From Uliginosibacterium gangwonense DSM 18521 (GTDB taxonomy: Bacteria > Pseudomonadota > Gammaproteobacteria > Burkholderiales > Rhodocyclaceae), in the NCBI RefSeq assembly GCF_000373965.1, contig NZ_KB892857.1:233576-297575 (forward strand): 64,000 bases of DNA, read 5' to 3'. A model generated the notes under the pieces. It saw only the letters and a program-made list of their open reading frames with translations. It was not told the DNA's origin and searched no databases. The translations under genes were made by a program, and so were the position numbers. Below, piece by piece: positions 26,919 through 38,616 of this stretch; position 1 is the first letter of the stretch, and each line of letters opens with the position of its first letter.

Positions 26919-29093
26919 ATGTATACCCACGCACCCGAATCAGGTACAGACTATCTCATCCTGCACGGCTGCCATACGACGGTTGTGCTCGAGTATCGCC
27001 CGCATGAAGCCCCTTTGTGGCGTTATTGGGGGCCACGGCTGCCAGAAGGCTGCGCGCCCTTGGCACCTTTGCGCGATGGCAGGGCTTTTCCGCCTGCCAC
27101 CATGGATGTGGACCAGCCACTGAGCATTGCCCCCTGTTTTGGGGGTGCGTGGTTCGGGCAAAGTGCCCTGCTGGCGCACCGCGCGGGCCAGCAATTCGAA
27201 CAGGCTTTCGATCAATGCCGTATCGAATGGGCACAGCCCGGGCGTAGCCTGATTCTGCACCTGGAGGATACCGTGGCGCAGTTGGGGCTGGATATCCATC
27301 TGGCCCTGGATGAACACGACGTGCTGCGTCTCCACTCCAGCCTGCACAACAGGGGCGTGGATGTGCTGGATGTGCAGTGGCTGGCGGCAGGCACCCTGGT
27401 GTTACCCGGGCACGCTCAGCAGGTTCGCTCCTTCTTCGGGCAATGGGCCAACGAATTCCAGGTACAGCATGATCCGCTCTCGCATGACATATGGTTGCGC
27501 GAGAATCGTCGGGGGCGTACTTCTCACGATACGTTCCCCGGTGCGGTGGTCATGCTCCCCGGTGCAACAGAGCATGCAGGCACAGCATTTGGCGCCCATC
27601 TGGCATGGTCTGGGAACCATCGACAGTTGATTGAGCGCCTGCATGACGCCCTATTCCAATGGCAACTGGGTGAGTGGCTGGCGCCGGGCGAAGTACGCCT
27701 GGAACCGGGAGAAACACTGGATACCCCTGTGCTGGTGGCGTCCTGCTCTACAGCGGGATTGAACGGGCTGGCGGCAAATTTTCATGCAGCGGTGCGTGCT
27801 GCACTTCCTTGGCCCGGTGGCACCATGCGCCCCCGGCCCATCCATATCAACACTTGGGAGGCGATGTATTTCGATCATCGCCCAGATGAACTTCGGGCGC
27901 TTGCCGAAGCGGCGTCAGAGATTGGGGTAGAACGTTTCGTGCTGGATGACGGCTGGTTTCATGGGCGCCATCATGACCGTGCAGCCTTGGGTGACTGGTG
28001 GCCGGATGAGGGAAAGTATCCCGATGGCCTGCTTCCTTTGGCGCAGTACGTGCAAAGCCTGGGCATGGAATTCGGCTTGTGGCTGGAGCCGGAAATGGTT
28101 AATCCCGACAGTGAGCTGTTCCGCACCCACCCGGACTGGGCCTTGCAGATTGAAGGCCGCCCTCTGCACACCATGCGCAATCAGTTGGTGCTGGATGTTT
28201 CGCGCGGCGAAGTAGCGGACTATCTCTTTGAACGCATCGACGCACTGCTCAACGAAATTCCCATAGCATATATCAAGTGGGACATGAATCGTGATCTTGC
28301 TCACGCCGGTGATGCAAATGCCCGCCCGGCCTACCGGCGCTTTGTGCAGGCCGTCTACGCCTTGCTTGATCGTGTGCGCGCCAGCCATCCTGCAGTAGAG
28401 ATTGAGAGTTGTGCTTCAGGGGGTGGGCGTATCGACATGGGGATTCTTGCCCACACCCATCGCGTGTGGACCAGTGACTGCAATGATGCACTCTCGCGCG
28501 TAGGTATTCAGCGCGGCGCCCTGCAATTCATACCGCCAGAAATCATGGGCGCCCACATTGGCCCGGCGCCTGCGCATACCACCGGACGCAGCCAGAATCT
28601 GGACTTTCGCGCTGCGGTCGCCTTGCCAGGACATCTGGGTATCGAGATGGATGTGCGCCATCTTGATAGAACGCAGCGAAACGCTCTCAAGTGCTGGCTT
28701 GATCTTTACAAGTGCTGGCGTGAGAGGCTCCATCACGGTCAGGTCTGGCTTGGGGAGCTTGGCGACAATGTCGTATGGCAGGCGCATGGCGGCACGCGTG
28801 ACCTCATCGTGTTTGTCTATCGCACGGCACCAACCACTTGCCGCTATACGCCACCGCTACGCCTGCCCATGCTGGAGCATGACCTGGAATACCGCATACA
28901 GCGCCTGGACCCACCTGCGCCGGAATGGACCAGTTCGCCGCTCAACAATACCTTGCTTGCTGCAGGCAGGGGCGAAACACCTCCGCTCCAAGGGCACGGC
29001 GCATGGCTTGCAGAAGCAGGGTTACCACTGCCGCGCATGCTAGCGGAATCCTGTGCAATCTATCGCATTGAAGCGATGCATTCAGCGAGCTAA
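26919..29093 (+). CDS. Alpha-galactosidase, glycoside hydrolase family 36
   Basis: This 724-residue enzyme has an N-terminal beta-sandwich (about 1-300) followed by a TIM-barrel starting near WEAMYFDHRPDEL. The nucleophile is D455 in IKWDMNRD and the acid/base is D520 in WTSDCNDA. Other GH36 marks are LDDGWFHGRHHDRAALGDW, EPEMVNPDSEL and CASGGGRID. It removes terminal alpha-1,6-galactose from raffinose-type sugars or galactomannan fragments. There is no signal peptide, so hydrolysis follows uptake. A TTG at 26913 overlapping the ATPase stop is an alternative start. Its stop overlaps that of the convergent DUF4125 gene. Confidence 0.93.
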   Translation: MYTHAPESGTDYLILHGCHTTVVLEYRPHEAPLWRYWGPRLPEGCAPLAPLRDGRAFPPATMDVDQPLSIAPCFGGAWFGQSALLAHRAGQQFEQAFDQCRIEWAQPGRSLILHLEDTVAQLGLDIHLALDEHDVLRLHSSLHNRGVDVLDVQWLAAGTLVLPGHAQQVRSFFGQWANEFQVQHDPLSHDIWLRENRRGRTSHDTFPGAVVMLPGATEHAGTAFGAHLAWSGNHRQLIERLHDALFQWQLGEWLAPGEVRLEPGETLDTPVLVASCSTAGLNGLAANFHAAVRAALPWPGGTMRPRPIHINTWEAMYFDHRPDELRALAEAASEIGVERFVLDDGWFHGRHHDRAALGDWWPDEGKYPDGLLPLAQYVQSLGMEFGLWLEPEMVNPDSELFRTHPDWALQIEGRPLHTMRNQLVLDVSRGEVADYLFERIDALLNEIPIAYIKWDMNRDLAHAGDANARPAYRRFVQAVYALLDRVRASHPAVEIESCASGGGRIDMGILAHTHRVWTSDCNDALSRVGIQRGALQFIPPEIMGAHIGPAPAHTTGRSQNLDFRAAVALPGHLGIEMDVRHLDRTQRNALKCWLDLYKCWRERLHHGQVWLGELGDNVVWQAHGGTRDLIVFVYRTAPTTCRYTPPLRLPMLEHDLEYRIQRLDPPAPEWTSSPLNNTLLAAGRGETPPLQGHGAWLAEAGLPLPRMLAESCAIYRIEAMHSAS

Positions 29094-29701
29094 GATGTCT
29101 CCCGCAGCATGCGTTCTGCGGTATCCAGATCGGGGTAGCCATAGAGCTTCGCTGTCTGGTTCATCGTTTCTGTGGTGATATTCTTGCCCGCCTTGGCGTA
29201 GTCCAGAATCATATTCTGATAGGCCCTTAGGGTCTGTTCGGAATAGGTGCCCAATTCACCACGAAGGTAAGTCTCGAATGATGTTTCGTAGGGTGTGTCT
29301 TCCGCTGTATGGATCAGGCGGGCTTGGCTCGACATTTGCGGATGGCTCACCGCAAAGGCTTCCCGCCACATCAGTTGCTGGGTGATGACAGCTTCGATGG
29401 AGGCGAGCTGCCAGGGGCTTAATGCCGGCAGGGTATGAACGAATATGGCATATTGGCTAGGCGCGGTGGATGCCATCATGCGGGCATACTTTTCCTGGAT
29501 CAGATTCCGGCCAAGTTCTTTGGCATCGCGTAGGTCTGCGAGATAGCTTTCAGTCGTGGCGTCGTCCCAGCACAGGAATTGGCTTTTGCGCATGATCTGG
29601 AAGGTTTCAAAATCATCCTGGCAGTTTGCACGCCCGCCTTCGTTTTGCACCTTATCGAAAAAGCCCCATTCGAGCGCAATGATTTCATCAATACGGGTCA
29701 T
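29090..29701 (-). CDS. DUF4125 family protein
   Basis: This 203-residue protein resembles the DUF4125 family: an N-terminal IDEIIALEWGFFDKVQNEGG block, then RANCQDDFETFQIMRKSQF, and a compact C-terminal helical part. It has no membrane segment or signal peptide, and no catalytic motif is known to me. Its ATG overlaps the stop of the DUF4037 gene (ATGA), and it is third in a TPR-DUF4037-DUF4125 operon. The fixed pairing with a nucleotidyltransferase-fold protein suggests that it is a partner or target, but this is inference. Its stop codon overlaps that of the convergent alpha-galactosidase gene. Confidence 0.8.
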   Translation of the reverse strand: MTRIDEIIALEWGFFDKVQNEGGRANCQDDFETFQIMRKSQFLCWDDATTESYLADLRDAKELGRNLIQEKYARMMASTAPSQYAIFVHTLPALSPWQLASIEAVITQQLMWREAFAVSHPQMSSQARLIHTAEDTPYETSFETYLRGELGTYSEQTLRAYQNMILDYAKAGKNITTETMNQTAKLYGYPDLDTAERMLRETS

Positions 29702-30591
29702 GGTGTTACATCCTGTTTGTGGGCCAGGATCGCGTCCACGTGCGCCTCCAGGAACGCGTCCCCTGGTGTGGTGTAGCCCTGGGTGATCAACTCAATCAAT
29801 ACATCAGCACAGATATCTTCAATCATGTTCTGCACTGCTACGCAGGGGGTCTGTGCCAGCAAGCCGATTTTGGCATGCAGCCTGCCCAGCCGTGGTAAAT
29901 CCCGCATACCGCGATGCAGCCATTTGTAGAAGGGGGCATAGCGGTTGTTGAGCGCATAGACAAACTGACAGGCGTAAGTGATGAATTCAGCCTGCGCCAG
30001 AAGTGCTGCCGTCATATCCCCTCTGCGCACCGCACGCGGCAGGTTGTACTGGCCGCTTTGCGCCATTTTGGCCGCCGCAGTCGCCAGCTTCAGGCGTTTG
30101 ACCGAATCTGGGTAGTAGCTTTGCAGGGCGCTACGAATTTCTGTGAAAATGCCAAGCGGATCTTCAAAGACCTCGCCATTCACCGCTGTAGCAAGCAAGG
30201 GCTCGGGAATCTGCAGCCAATCGGCATCGCTGACGGGCAATTGCGGCGCGCCTAGGAATTGACTATAAAACCCGGAGATTGAGAACACCCCAACCCGCTT
30301 GCCACTACGCGCATTGCTGCTGCGGGCTGAAAAACCCGCGTATTCCTGGGGTAGTTTGTCGTAATCGGCCTGGAGGGCCTGCCCGATGGTGGCAAAATCC
30401 TGGTCGCTCAACCAGAGGCAGAAACCAGGGCCAAAGTCGTGATCACGCGAATATTCGTCATCAAACCCCAAACACTCTGATCCTGGCCCAACCAGACCAC
30501 AGGCGATCCGTTGACGATAGGCCCCGTAGGGTGTCAGCAGTTGTTCCTTGCTGGCAGCATAGTAGGCTCTGGCGAGTTCCAGCCCTTTCAT
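29698..30591 (-). CDS. DUF4037 protein with nucleotidyltransferase fold
   Basis: This 297-residue protein contains GPGSECLGFDDEYSRDHDFG at about residues 34-53. That fits the nucleotidyltransferase hallmark of GS followed by a D-h-D pair (DHD), so the metal-binding acidic residues appear intact. The remainder (about 150-297) is helical and resembles the DUF4037 C-terminal region. The reaction and substrate are unknown; relatives of the fold modify proteins, RNA or antibiotics by AMP transfer. It starts 6 bp after the TPR gene and overlaps DUF4125 by 4 bp. Confidence 0.8.
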   Translation of the reverse strand: MKGLELARAYYAASKEQLLTPYGAYRQRIACGLVGPGSECLGFDDEYSRDHDFGPGFCLWLSDQDFATIGQALQADYDKLPQEYAGFSARSSNARSGKRVGVFSISGFYSQFLGAPQLPVSDADWLQIPEPLLATAVNGEVFEDPLGIFTEIRSALQSYYPDSVKRLKLATAAAKMAQSGQYNLPRAVRRGDMTAALLAQAEFITYACQFVYALNNRYAPFYKWLHRGMRDLPRLGRLHAKIGLLAQTPCVAVQNMIEDICADVLIELITQGYTTPGDAFLEAHVDAILAHKQDVTP

Positions 30592-30597
30592 GGCGTT

Positions 30598-31449
30598 TTA
30601 CTGCAAAGCAGCCTGGATCTGGCGGGCTTCTTCTGCCAGCGCCTGGCTCTTGACCTGATCCACGTCTTCATACACCACGGCAAGGCTCCCCAGGGTGATA
30701 GCGTAGTAGAGATTTTTGCCATAGTGCGGCAGGAGTTCTGACAAAGCCCGCTCGTATCGGGTGATGGCTTCCTGCGTATTGCCTTCACGGTAGGCAATTT
30801 CGCCCAGCCCGGCCAAGGCTGCACCGTAATGGGAATTTAGGGGCGTATGCGCTTCAAATAAGCCTGCTGCTTGCAGCAGATCGGCTTTGGCTTCGGGCAG
30901 GCGGGCGCATTTTATTTTTGACAATGCCATATTGGTGTAGGTCACCGCCACTTCTACATCGCTATCGGGCAGGCTTTTGATTAGGGGAAGCGCCTGTTCC
31001 AGGAACTGAATGGCCTTGGCATGGTCATCCAGTTCCTGATAGGCCAGACTCAGGTTGTTGTACAGGCTGGCCATCAAATAGACATCGGTCTGGCGCTGGG
31101 AATTGTAGATGCGGATGACTTCTTCATACAATTCGATGGCTTTGCCAATCTGCCCGTCTGCCCGATAGGCCGTGGCTACGTTCAGTAGGGTAGTAGCGTA
31201 GGGAATCGTGCCTTTGTAGCCCATCTCTTCCAGCAGGGCGACCGCCTTATTGGCGATGGTAATGGATTCCTGGAAGCGGCTCATGCCACGGTAATAGCCC
31301 ATCAATTCGTTGAGCAACGTGAGGGCTGTTGCCTTGTCGTTCGCAGCCTGCGCTTTGTCGATGTTTTCAAGCAGGAAGGGCTCAATCCGGGTGTGTTCGT
31401 CCTGTTGGTAGTAGCGATCCAGTTGCTGGAGGATGGTCTGTACGTTCAT
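30598..31449 (-). CDS. Tetratricopeptide repeat protein
   Basis: This 283-residue soluble protein is built almost wholly of TPR helices from about residue 45 to the end, for example YATTLLNVATAYRADGQIGK, then LYNNLSLAYQELDDHAKAIQ, then ALAGLGEIAYREGNTQEAI. About five to six repeats can be counted. It is the first gene of the TPR-DUF4037-DUF4125 operon. TPR proteins are binding scaffolds, so it may assemble the two downstream proteins. It lies 110 bp downstream of the end of the ATP synthase operon, separated by a terminator. Confidence 0.88.
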   Translation of the reverse strand: MNVQTILQQLDRYYQQDEHTRIEPFLLENIDKAQAANDKATALTLLNELMGYYRGMSRFQESITIANKAVALLEEMGYKGTIPYATTLLNVATAYRADGQIGKAIELYEEVIRIYNSQRQTDVYLMASLYNNLSLAYQELDDHAKAIQFLEQALPLIKSLPDSDVEVAVTYTNMALSKIKCARLPEAKADLLQAAGLFEAHTPLNSHYGAALAGLGEIAYREGNTQEAITRYERALSELLPHYGKNLYYAITLGSLAVVYEDVDQVKSQALAEEARQIQAALQ

Positions 31450-31494
31450 GAGGCCCCCTTTTGATTTGTATGGGCATGATAACCGCTACCAAAG

Positions 31495-31531
31495 CAAAAC
31501 AGGGTACCCGTAGGCACCCTGTTTTATTTTG
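31495..31531. terminator. Bidirectional terminator downstream of the ATP synthase operon
   Basis: AACAGGGT (from 31498) pairs with ACCCTGTT (to 31524), with an inner CC/GG pairing, and is flanked by an A-rich side and a TTTT side. Read on the minus strand it ends the atp transcript beyond atpC. Confidence 0.8.
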
Positions 31532-31560
31532 ATCAACGCTGGACCTGATAGGTGCGCGTC

Positions 31561-31980
31561 TTAATGTCGCCGCAGGCGATCAATGGTATGCAGCTGGGCG
31601 ATAGCTTCCGCCAGTTCGACCTGCATCTTCGCGTAGTCCATATCGGCCTTGCGATTGGCCAGCGCTTCTTCGGCATGACGCTTGGCTTCCAACGCCTTGG
31701 CTTCGTCCAGATCGCGGCCACGGATGGCGGTATCCGCCAGCACGGTCACGAGGTTGGGCTGAACTTCGAGCAGGCCACCGGCAACAAACACGATTTCTTC
31801 TTCGGCCTGATTCGGAACCTTGATCCGCACCATGCCCGGACGAATGCGCGTAAGGAGCGGGGTGTGGCCGGGCAGCACGCCCAGCTCACCAGATTCACCC
31901 GGCAGGGAGACGAGTTCGGCCAAGCCGGAGAAGATCTGCTCTTCTGCGCTGACGACATCGACTTGTACGGTCATTGCCAT
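31561..31980 (-). CDS. atpC: F1Fo ATP synthase epsilon subunit
   Basis: This 139-residue central-stalk subunit has an N-terminal beta-sandwich ([20 protein letters not shown], then [14 protein letters not shown]) and a C-terminal helical hairpin from about 90, which can inhibit ATP hydrolysis. The ATG at 31980 has AAGGA upstream, and a second in-frame ATG lies two codons later. It is the last gene of atpIBEFHAGDC. Confidence 0.95.
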   Translation of the reverse strand: MAMTVQVDVVSAEEQIFSGLAELVSLPGESGELGVLPGHTPLLTRIRPGMVRIKVPNQAEEEIVFVAGGLLEVQPNLVTVLADTAIRGRDLDEAKALEAKRHAEEALANRKADMDYAKMQVELAEAIAQLHTIDRLRRH

Positions 31981-32064
31981 AGCAATTCCTTTTCTGATAC
32001 GCAATCAGCATGACGTTTCGCGGGTGGCAGGTGCAAGCCCGTCACCCACGCATACGCCGGTGCT

Positions 32065-33507
<1,443 letters not shown>

Positions 33508-33513
33508 CTAAAA

Positions 33514-34383
33514 TTAAACCGCCGCGGCACCGCTGACGATCTCGGTAATTTCTGTCGTGATCGCAGCTTGACGAGTCTTGTTGTAGACCAGTTGCAATTC
33601 CTTGATGACGTTGCCGGCATTGTCGGATGCAGATTTCATGGCCACCATCCGGGCACTCTGTTCGGAAGCCATATTCTCAGCCACCGCCTGGTACACCAGC
33701 GTTTCAACGTATCGCACCAACAAGTCGTCGATCACCTGCTGCGGGCCCGGCTCGTAGATATAGTCCCAGGCATGGCCTGGCGTCCCCAGCGCATCACCAC
33801 TCAGCGGCAGGAGCTGTTCCAGCGTTGCCTCTTGCTTCATGGTGTTGACGAACTGGTTGAAGGCTATATAAACCGTGTCGACTTCGCCTGCCAGATAGGC
33901 ATCGATCATGACTTTGACCGGGCCGATCAACTGCTCAAGGTGGGGCGTATCACCGAGCTGGACAGCGTGGGAAACAACCTTCCCGCCCATCCGGCTCATG
34001 AAGCCGAAACCTTTGTTGCCGATACAGGTGAAGACAGGATGGGCTAAGCCTTGGTCCTGCCAGCCACGCATGCGGTTGACCAGCACGCGCAACAGGTTGG
34101 TGTTCAAACCACCGCACAGGCCTTTGTCTGTGGAGATGAGGATGACACCGATCTTTTTCGGGTTATCCACCTTGGTCAGGAAAGGATGCCGGTAGTCGAC
34201 CACATTGGCTCGCGCCAGGTGGGCAGCCAAGCGTTGCAGCTTTTCGGCATATGGGCGGCCCGCATGCATGCGCTCTTGAGCGCGACGCATCTTCGAGGCC
34301 GCCACCATTTCCATGGCCTTGGTGATCTTGCGAGTGTTCTGCACACTCTTGATCTTGGTTCGGATTTCCTTACCGCCAGCCAT
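33514..34383 (-). CDS. atpG: F1Fo ATP synthase gamma subunit
   Basis: This 289-residue rotor shaft has the conserved N-terminal coil ([36 protein letters not shown]) summarised by its [13 protein letters not shown] core, the [11 protein letters not shown] segment near 85, and the C-terminal coil [22 protein letters not shown]. Length and ends match other bacterial gamma subunits. It lies between atpA and atpD as usual. Confidence 0.97.
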   Translation of the reverse strand: MAGGKEIRTKIKSVQNTRKITKAMEMVAASKMRRAQERMHAGRPYAEKLQRLAAHLARANVVDYRHPFLTKVDNPKKIGVILISTDKGLCGGLNTNLLRVLVNRMRGWQDQGLAHPVFTCIGNKGFGFMSRMGGKVVSHAVQLGDTPHLEQLIGPVKVMIDAYLAGEVDTVYIAFNQFVNTMKQEATLEQLLPLSGDALGTPGHAWDYIYEPGPQQVIDDLLVRYVETLVYQAVAENMASEQSARMVAMKSASDNAGNVIKELQLVYNKTRQAAITTEITEIVSGAAAV

Positions 34384-34401
34384 GTTCAGCCCCTCCGCCG
34401 C

Positions 34402-35940
34402 TTAGGCCCAGGTCTTCTTGAACTCTTCGATGGCGGCAGCGAGTTGCTTCTCGCCTTCGGCATCGAGGTCCTTGGAAGATTCGATCTTGTCGAGCAGGGC
34501 GGCGTACTTGCTGCCAACGTATTGGTGCAGGGCGGCTTCGAATTCCAGCGCACGCTTAACTTCAACGTCGTCGAAGTAGCCCTTGTTGACGCAGAACAGC
34601 GTCACGGCCATCTTCGGCACGGACAGCGGTGCGTACTGAGCCTGCTTCATCAGCTCGGTCACCATACGGCCACGTTCCAACTGCTTGCGGGTAGCTTCGT
34701 CCAAGTCGGAGGCAAACTGCGCAAACGCAGCCAGCTCACGGTACTGGGCCAGGGCCAGACGCACACCGCCGCCGAGCTTCTTGATCACCTTGGTCTGTGC
34801 TGCACCACCGACGCGGGACACCGAGATACCGGCGTTGATCGCGGGGCGGATACCGGCGTTGAACAAGTCGGTTTCCAGGAAGATCTGGCCGTCGGTAATC
34901 GAGATCACGTTGGTCGGCACGAAGGCAGACACGTCACCGGCCTGGGTTTCAATCACCGGCAGCGCGGTCAGCGAACCGGTCTTGCCCTTGACTTCACCCT
35001 TGGTGAACTTCTCGACGTACTCTTCGTTGACGCGGGCAGCGCGCTCGAGCAGACGGGAGTGCAGGTAGAACACGTCACCCGGATAGGCTTCACGGCCCGG
35101 CGGACGGCGCAGCAGCAGGGAGATCTGACGATAGGCCCAGGCTTGCTTGGTCAAATCGTCATAGATCACCAGGGCGTCTTGGCCACGGTCACGGAAGTAT
35201 TCGCCCATCGTGCAACCGGCATACGGTGCAATGAATTGCATTGCAGCGGATTCGGAGGCGGTGGCGGCCACGACGATGGTGTATTCCATGGCGCCGTGTT
35301 CGGTCAGCTTGCGTACCACGTTGGCAACCGTCGAAGCCTTTTGGCCGACTGCCACGTAGATACAGATCATGTTCTGACCCTTTTGGTTGATGATCGCATC
35401 AACCGCAACGGCAGTCTTACCGGTCTGACGGTCACCAATGATCAGCTCGCGCTGGCCACGGCCAATCGGCACCATGGAGTCGATGGACTTCAGACCCGTC
35501 TGCACCGGCTGCGAAACGGAACGACGGGCGATCACCCCCGGCGCCACCTTTTCGATCTTGTCAGTCAGCTTGGCATTGATCGGGCCTTTGCCGTCAATGG
35601 GCTGGCCCAGGGAGTTGACCACGCGGCCCACCAGTTCAGGGCCAACCGGCACTTCCAGAATGCGGCCAGTGGTCTTGACGGTGTCGCCTTCGGTGATGTG
35701 TTCGTATTCACCCAGCACCACCGCGCCCACGGAGTCACGCTCCAGGTTCAGCGCGAGGCCGAAGGTGTTGTCGGGGAATTCCAGCATTTCACCCTGCATG
35801 ACGTCGGTCAGGCCGTGCACGCGGCAGATGCCGTCGGTCACCGAAACAACGGTGCCTTCGTTACGCGCCGTCGCCGCCAGTTGCAGGTTCTGAATGCGAC
35901 TCTTGATGAGATCGCTGATTTCAGAGGGATTCAGTTGCAT
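34402..35940 (-). CDS. atpA: F1Fo ATP synthase alpha subunit
   Basis: This 512-residue non-catalytic nucleotide-binding subunit has the N-terminal membrane-proximal helix [16 protein letters not shown] that binds the delta subunit, Walker A GDRQTGKT at 169-176, and [17 protein letters not shown] with the conserved arginine finger region. The signature and length are canonical. Confidence 0.97.
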   Translation of the reverse strand: MQLNPSEISDLIKSRIQNLQLAATARNEGTVVSVTDGICRVHGLTDVMQGEMLEFPDNTFGLALNLERDSVGAVVLGEYEHITEGDTVKTTGRILEVPVGPELVGRVVNSLGQPIDGKGPINAKLTDKIEKVAPGVIARRSVSQPVQTGLKSIDSMVPIGRGQRELIIGDRQTGKTAVAVDAIINQKGQNMICIYVAVGQKASTVANVVRKLTEHGAMEYTIVVAATASESAAMQFIAPYAGCTMGEYFRDRGQDALVIYDDLTKQAWAYRQISLLLRRPPGREAYPGDVFYLHSRLLERAARVNEEYVEKFTKGEVKGKTGSLTALPVIETQAGDVSAFVPTNVISITDGQIFLETDLFNAGIRPAINAGISVSRVGGAAQTKVIKKLGGGVRLALAQYRELAAFAQFASDLDEATRKQLERGRMVTELMKQAQYAPLSVPKMAVTLFCVNKGYFDDVEVKRALEFEAALHQYVGSKYAALLDKIESSKDLDAEGEKQLAAAIEEFKKTWA

Positions 35941-35951
35941 ATTGGATGCTC

Positions 35952-36485
35952 CTAGTTCTTCAGGGCAGCGGCCATCGTGGCAAGCTTGCCACGCACCGAG
36001 GCGTCAATCACTTCGTCGCCGACAGCAACACGAATGCCACCGATCAACTCGGGGTCGATCTGCACAGTGACACGCAGGCGGCCAAACCGGGCTTCGAGAT
36101 CTGCGGTCAGTTGCTTTTGCAGGCTCTCTTCAATGGCAAAGGCAGAGGTCACCAATGCGTCCTTGACTCCCTCGGTCTCGTTTTTACGCAAGACGAAAAG
36201 GGAGTGGATCTCTGGCAAGAGTGCTGCACGGCCATTTTCAACCAAGAGCTGGACAAAGCCTTGTTGTTCGGCACTCAAAGGAATGCCGGCAGACTCGATG
36301 AGCAGCTTGGCGATCTGGTCATTTTGCAGGCGTGGATTTTCCATGCAGTCACGCACAGAATCATCCGCAGCCACAAGTGCGAGACGCGACAGTACCTCAG
36401 CCCACGCCGTCAGGCTTGCGCCCTCTTGCGCGAGCGCAAAGACGGCCTCGGCATAGGGGCGCGCAAGGGTGAGATTCTCGGCCAT
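35952..36485 (-). CDS. atpH: F1Fo ATP synthase delta subunit
   Basis: This 177-residue peripheral-stalk subunit (OSCP type) has the N-terminal six-helix region [16 protein letters not shown] and the C-terminal signature [21 protein letters not shown]. It joins F1 to the b subunits. It starts 3 bp after atpF. Confidence 0.96.
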   Translation of the reverse strand: MAENLTLARPYAEAVFALAQEGASLTAWAEVLSRLALVAADDSVRDCMENPRLQNDQIAKLLIESAGIPLSAEQQGFVQLLVENGRAALLPEIHSLFVLRKNETEGVKDALVTSAFAIEESLQKQLTADLEARFGRLRVTVQIDPELIGGIRVAVGDEVIDASVRGKLATMAAALKN

Positions 36486-36488
36486 GGC

Positions 36489-36962
36489 TTACTTGAGTTC
36501 CTGTTTCAGGTTGGCCAGCAAATCGGCATGGACTTGGGCATTGATCTCACGACGCAGGATGCGTTCGGCACCAGCAACCGCCAGTGCAGCCACCTGGTCC
36601 CGCAGCGCCTCTTTGGCGTGCTGGGCAGCAGAACCGGCTTCCTGTTCGGCAGCTTCACGTGCCAGCGCCACGATACGGACGGCTTCAGCACGGGCTTCGT
36701 CGATGATCTGGGCAGACTGCCGATCGGCACCGCTGCGCAGTTCTGCAGCCGATTCACGCGCTTGGCGCAGCAACTCGGTTGCCTTCTTCTCAGCCAGTGC
36801 CTGATCAGTCTTCGCCTTGTCTGCTGCCGCAAGCCCGTCGGAAATCTTGGTCGCGCGCTCGTCAAGTGCCTTCACAATCGGTGGCCACACGAATTTCATC
36901 GTGAAGACGACCAGTGCGAAGAACACAACGAGCTGGGCTATGAGCGTTGCATTCAGATTCAC
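36489..36962 (-). CDS. atpF: F1Fo ATP synthase b subunit
   Basis: This 157-residue subunit has a single N-terminal membrane helix ([23 protein letters not shown]) followed by a long charged coiled coil rich in Ala, Glu, Arg and Lys, forming the stator stalk. The length is normal. Confidence 0.96.
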   Translation of the reverse strand: MNLNATLIAQLVVFFALVVFTMKFVWPPIVKALDERATKISDGLAAADKAKTDQALAEKKATELLRQARESAAELRSGADRQSAQIIDEARAEAVRIVALAREAAEQEAGSAAQHAKEALRDQVAALAVAGAERILRREINAQVHADLLANLKQELK

Positions 36963-37010
36963 GGCAATTACCTTTCTTGATGATGGGATGCGTTGTCGCT
37001 CAAGAAAGAC

Positions 37011-37265
<255 letters not shown>

Positions 37266-37349
37266 TTACAAAATGATAAGTAAATAAAACAGCAAACCTG
37301 CTGGGTTGGATAAAACGGGTACAGCAAAAACCAGACAAACCCTATGCGC

Positions 37350-38249
37350 TTAGTGCCCTTCGTGCGCCTGCCCCACATACACCAGGGTCAGCATCATGAA
37401 GATGAAGGCCTGCAGCACAACCACCAGGATGTGGAACACGGCCCAGGCAAAGCCTGCAACAAAATGCCCGGCAAACAGCAGGATGCTGGAGACATTCCAG
37501 CCGGTCCAGGCAGCGCCCATCAGGGCGATCAGCATGAAAATCAGTTCGCCGGCGAACATGTTGCCGAACAACCGCATGCCATGCGAGAGGGTTTTGGAGA
37601 CGAACTCGATGATCTGCATGGCGAAGTTGATGACGCCCAACACCAGGGCAAATACGGGGTTCTTGCTGGTGCCAAACGGTGCGCTCACCAGTTCATGCGC
37701 CCAGCCACCAATGCCCTTGATCTTGATGTTGTAGTACAGGCAGATCAACAGCACCGTGATCGACATACCCAGAGCGGCATTGATGTCGGCAGTGGGCACC
37801 ACGCGCATGAAGGCTTGGTGGGCATCGTGCCCCATGCCACCATAGACGCCGCGCCACAGATCGGGCAGCACGTCGAGCGGCAGGAAGTCCATGGCGTTCA
37901 TGAGGAACACCCAGACAAAGACCGTCAGCGCCAGCGGGGCGACAAACTTGCGGGATTCTGCGCTGTGGATCAGCCCCTTGGCCTGATCGGCCACCAGTTC
38001 GACCAGCAGCTCGACTGCGGCCTGGAAACGCCCCGGCACCCCGGAGGTGGCACGCCGCGCAGCCAGCCACAAAACCAGACAGGTCAGCACGCCAAGTGCG
38101 GTGGAGTAGAACAGGGTGTCGTAGTTCAGGACAGACCAGTCAATGAGGGCTTGCTGCTTGGCACCCGTGCCATTGAAAAAGGTCAGGTGGTGGCTAATGT
38201 ATTCGCCCGCTGTCACACCTTGTTGCGCGGTTTCGTGTTCTGCTGACAT
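37350..38249 (-). CDS. atpB: F1Fo ATP synthase a subunit
   Basis: This 299-residue membrane stator subunit forms the proton half-channels. The essential arginine lies in LSHGMRLFGNMFAGEL in the C-terminal half, and AVELLVELVADQAKG and the hydrophobic spans fit the family. The length is slightly above E. coli, as usual in betaproteobacteria. It is separated by 96 bp from atpE. Confidence 0.96.
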   Translation of the reverse strand: MSAEHETAQQGVTAGEYISHHLTFFNGTGAKQQALIDWSVLNYDTLFYSTALGVLTCLVLWLAARRATSGVPGRFQAAVELLVELVADQAKGLIHSAESRKFVAPLALTVFVWVFLMNAMDFLPLDVLPDLWRGVYGGMGHDAHQAFMRVVPTADINAALGMSITVLLICLYYNIKIKGIGGWAHELVSAPFGTSKNPVFALVLGVINFAMQIIEFVSKTLSHGMRLFGNMFAGELIFMLIALMGAAWTGWNVSSILLFAGHFVAGFAWAVFHILVVVLQAFIFMMLTLVYVGQAHEGH

Positions 38250-38250
38250 C

Positions 38251-38616
38251 TCAGGGTTTCACCAAAAAAGCCAAAAAATTCGCTTGCAGCGTGATGATCA
38301 ACCCCATCACCACTGCCCCCCATAGCACGCCGGGATATACCCAGGCGATTCCCACCAGGACGAGTACCACCAAGAGTATCTTGATGAACTCACCCAGCAG
38401 AAGCGTGATCCCATATACCGCATTCATCTGCCTTGCCAGGGCTTGCAGCCCCCAGGCAAACAATGCGCTGGGCAGCACATAGGCCAAACCGGCCAGACCG
38501 GCAGAGATTGCGCCTGCCAAACCATACATTGCAGCGCCGCACGCAACCCCCAGTGATGCACACAAAAGCTGCAATACAACGGCTTTATACATCTGGCCAA
38601 TACGCACAGGCACCAC
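38251..38616 (-). CDS. atpI: ATP synthase protein I
   Basis: This 121-residue protein has four membrane helices (for example VVLQLLCASLGVACGAAMYG and IKILLVVLVLVGIAWVYPG). It is thought to help assemble the c ring. It is first in the atp operon and one base from atpB. Adjacent GTG codons at 38616 and 38613 follow GAGGGAG; the second has better spacing. Confidence 0.85.
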   Translation of the reverse strand: MVPVRIGQMYKAVVLQLLCASLGVACGAAMYGLAGAISAGLAGLAYVLPSALFAWGLQALARQMNAVYGITLLLGEFIKILLVVLVLVGIAWVYPGVLWGAVVMGLIITLQANFLAFLVKP

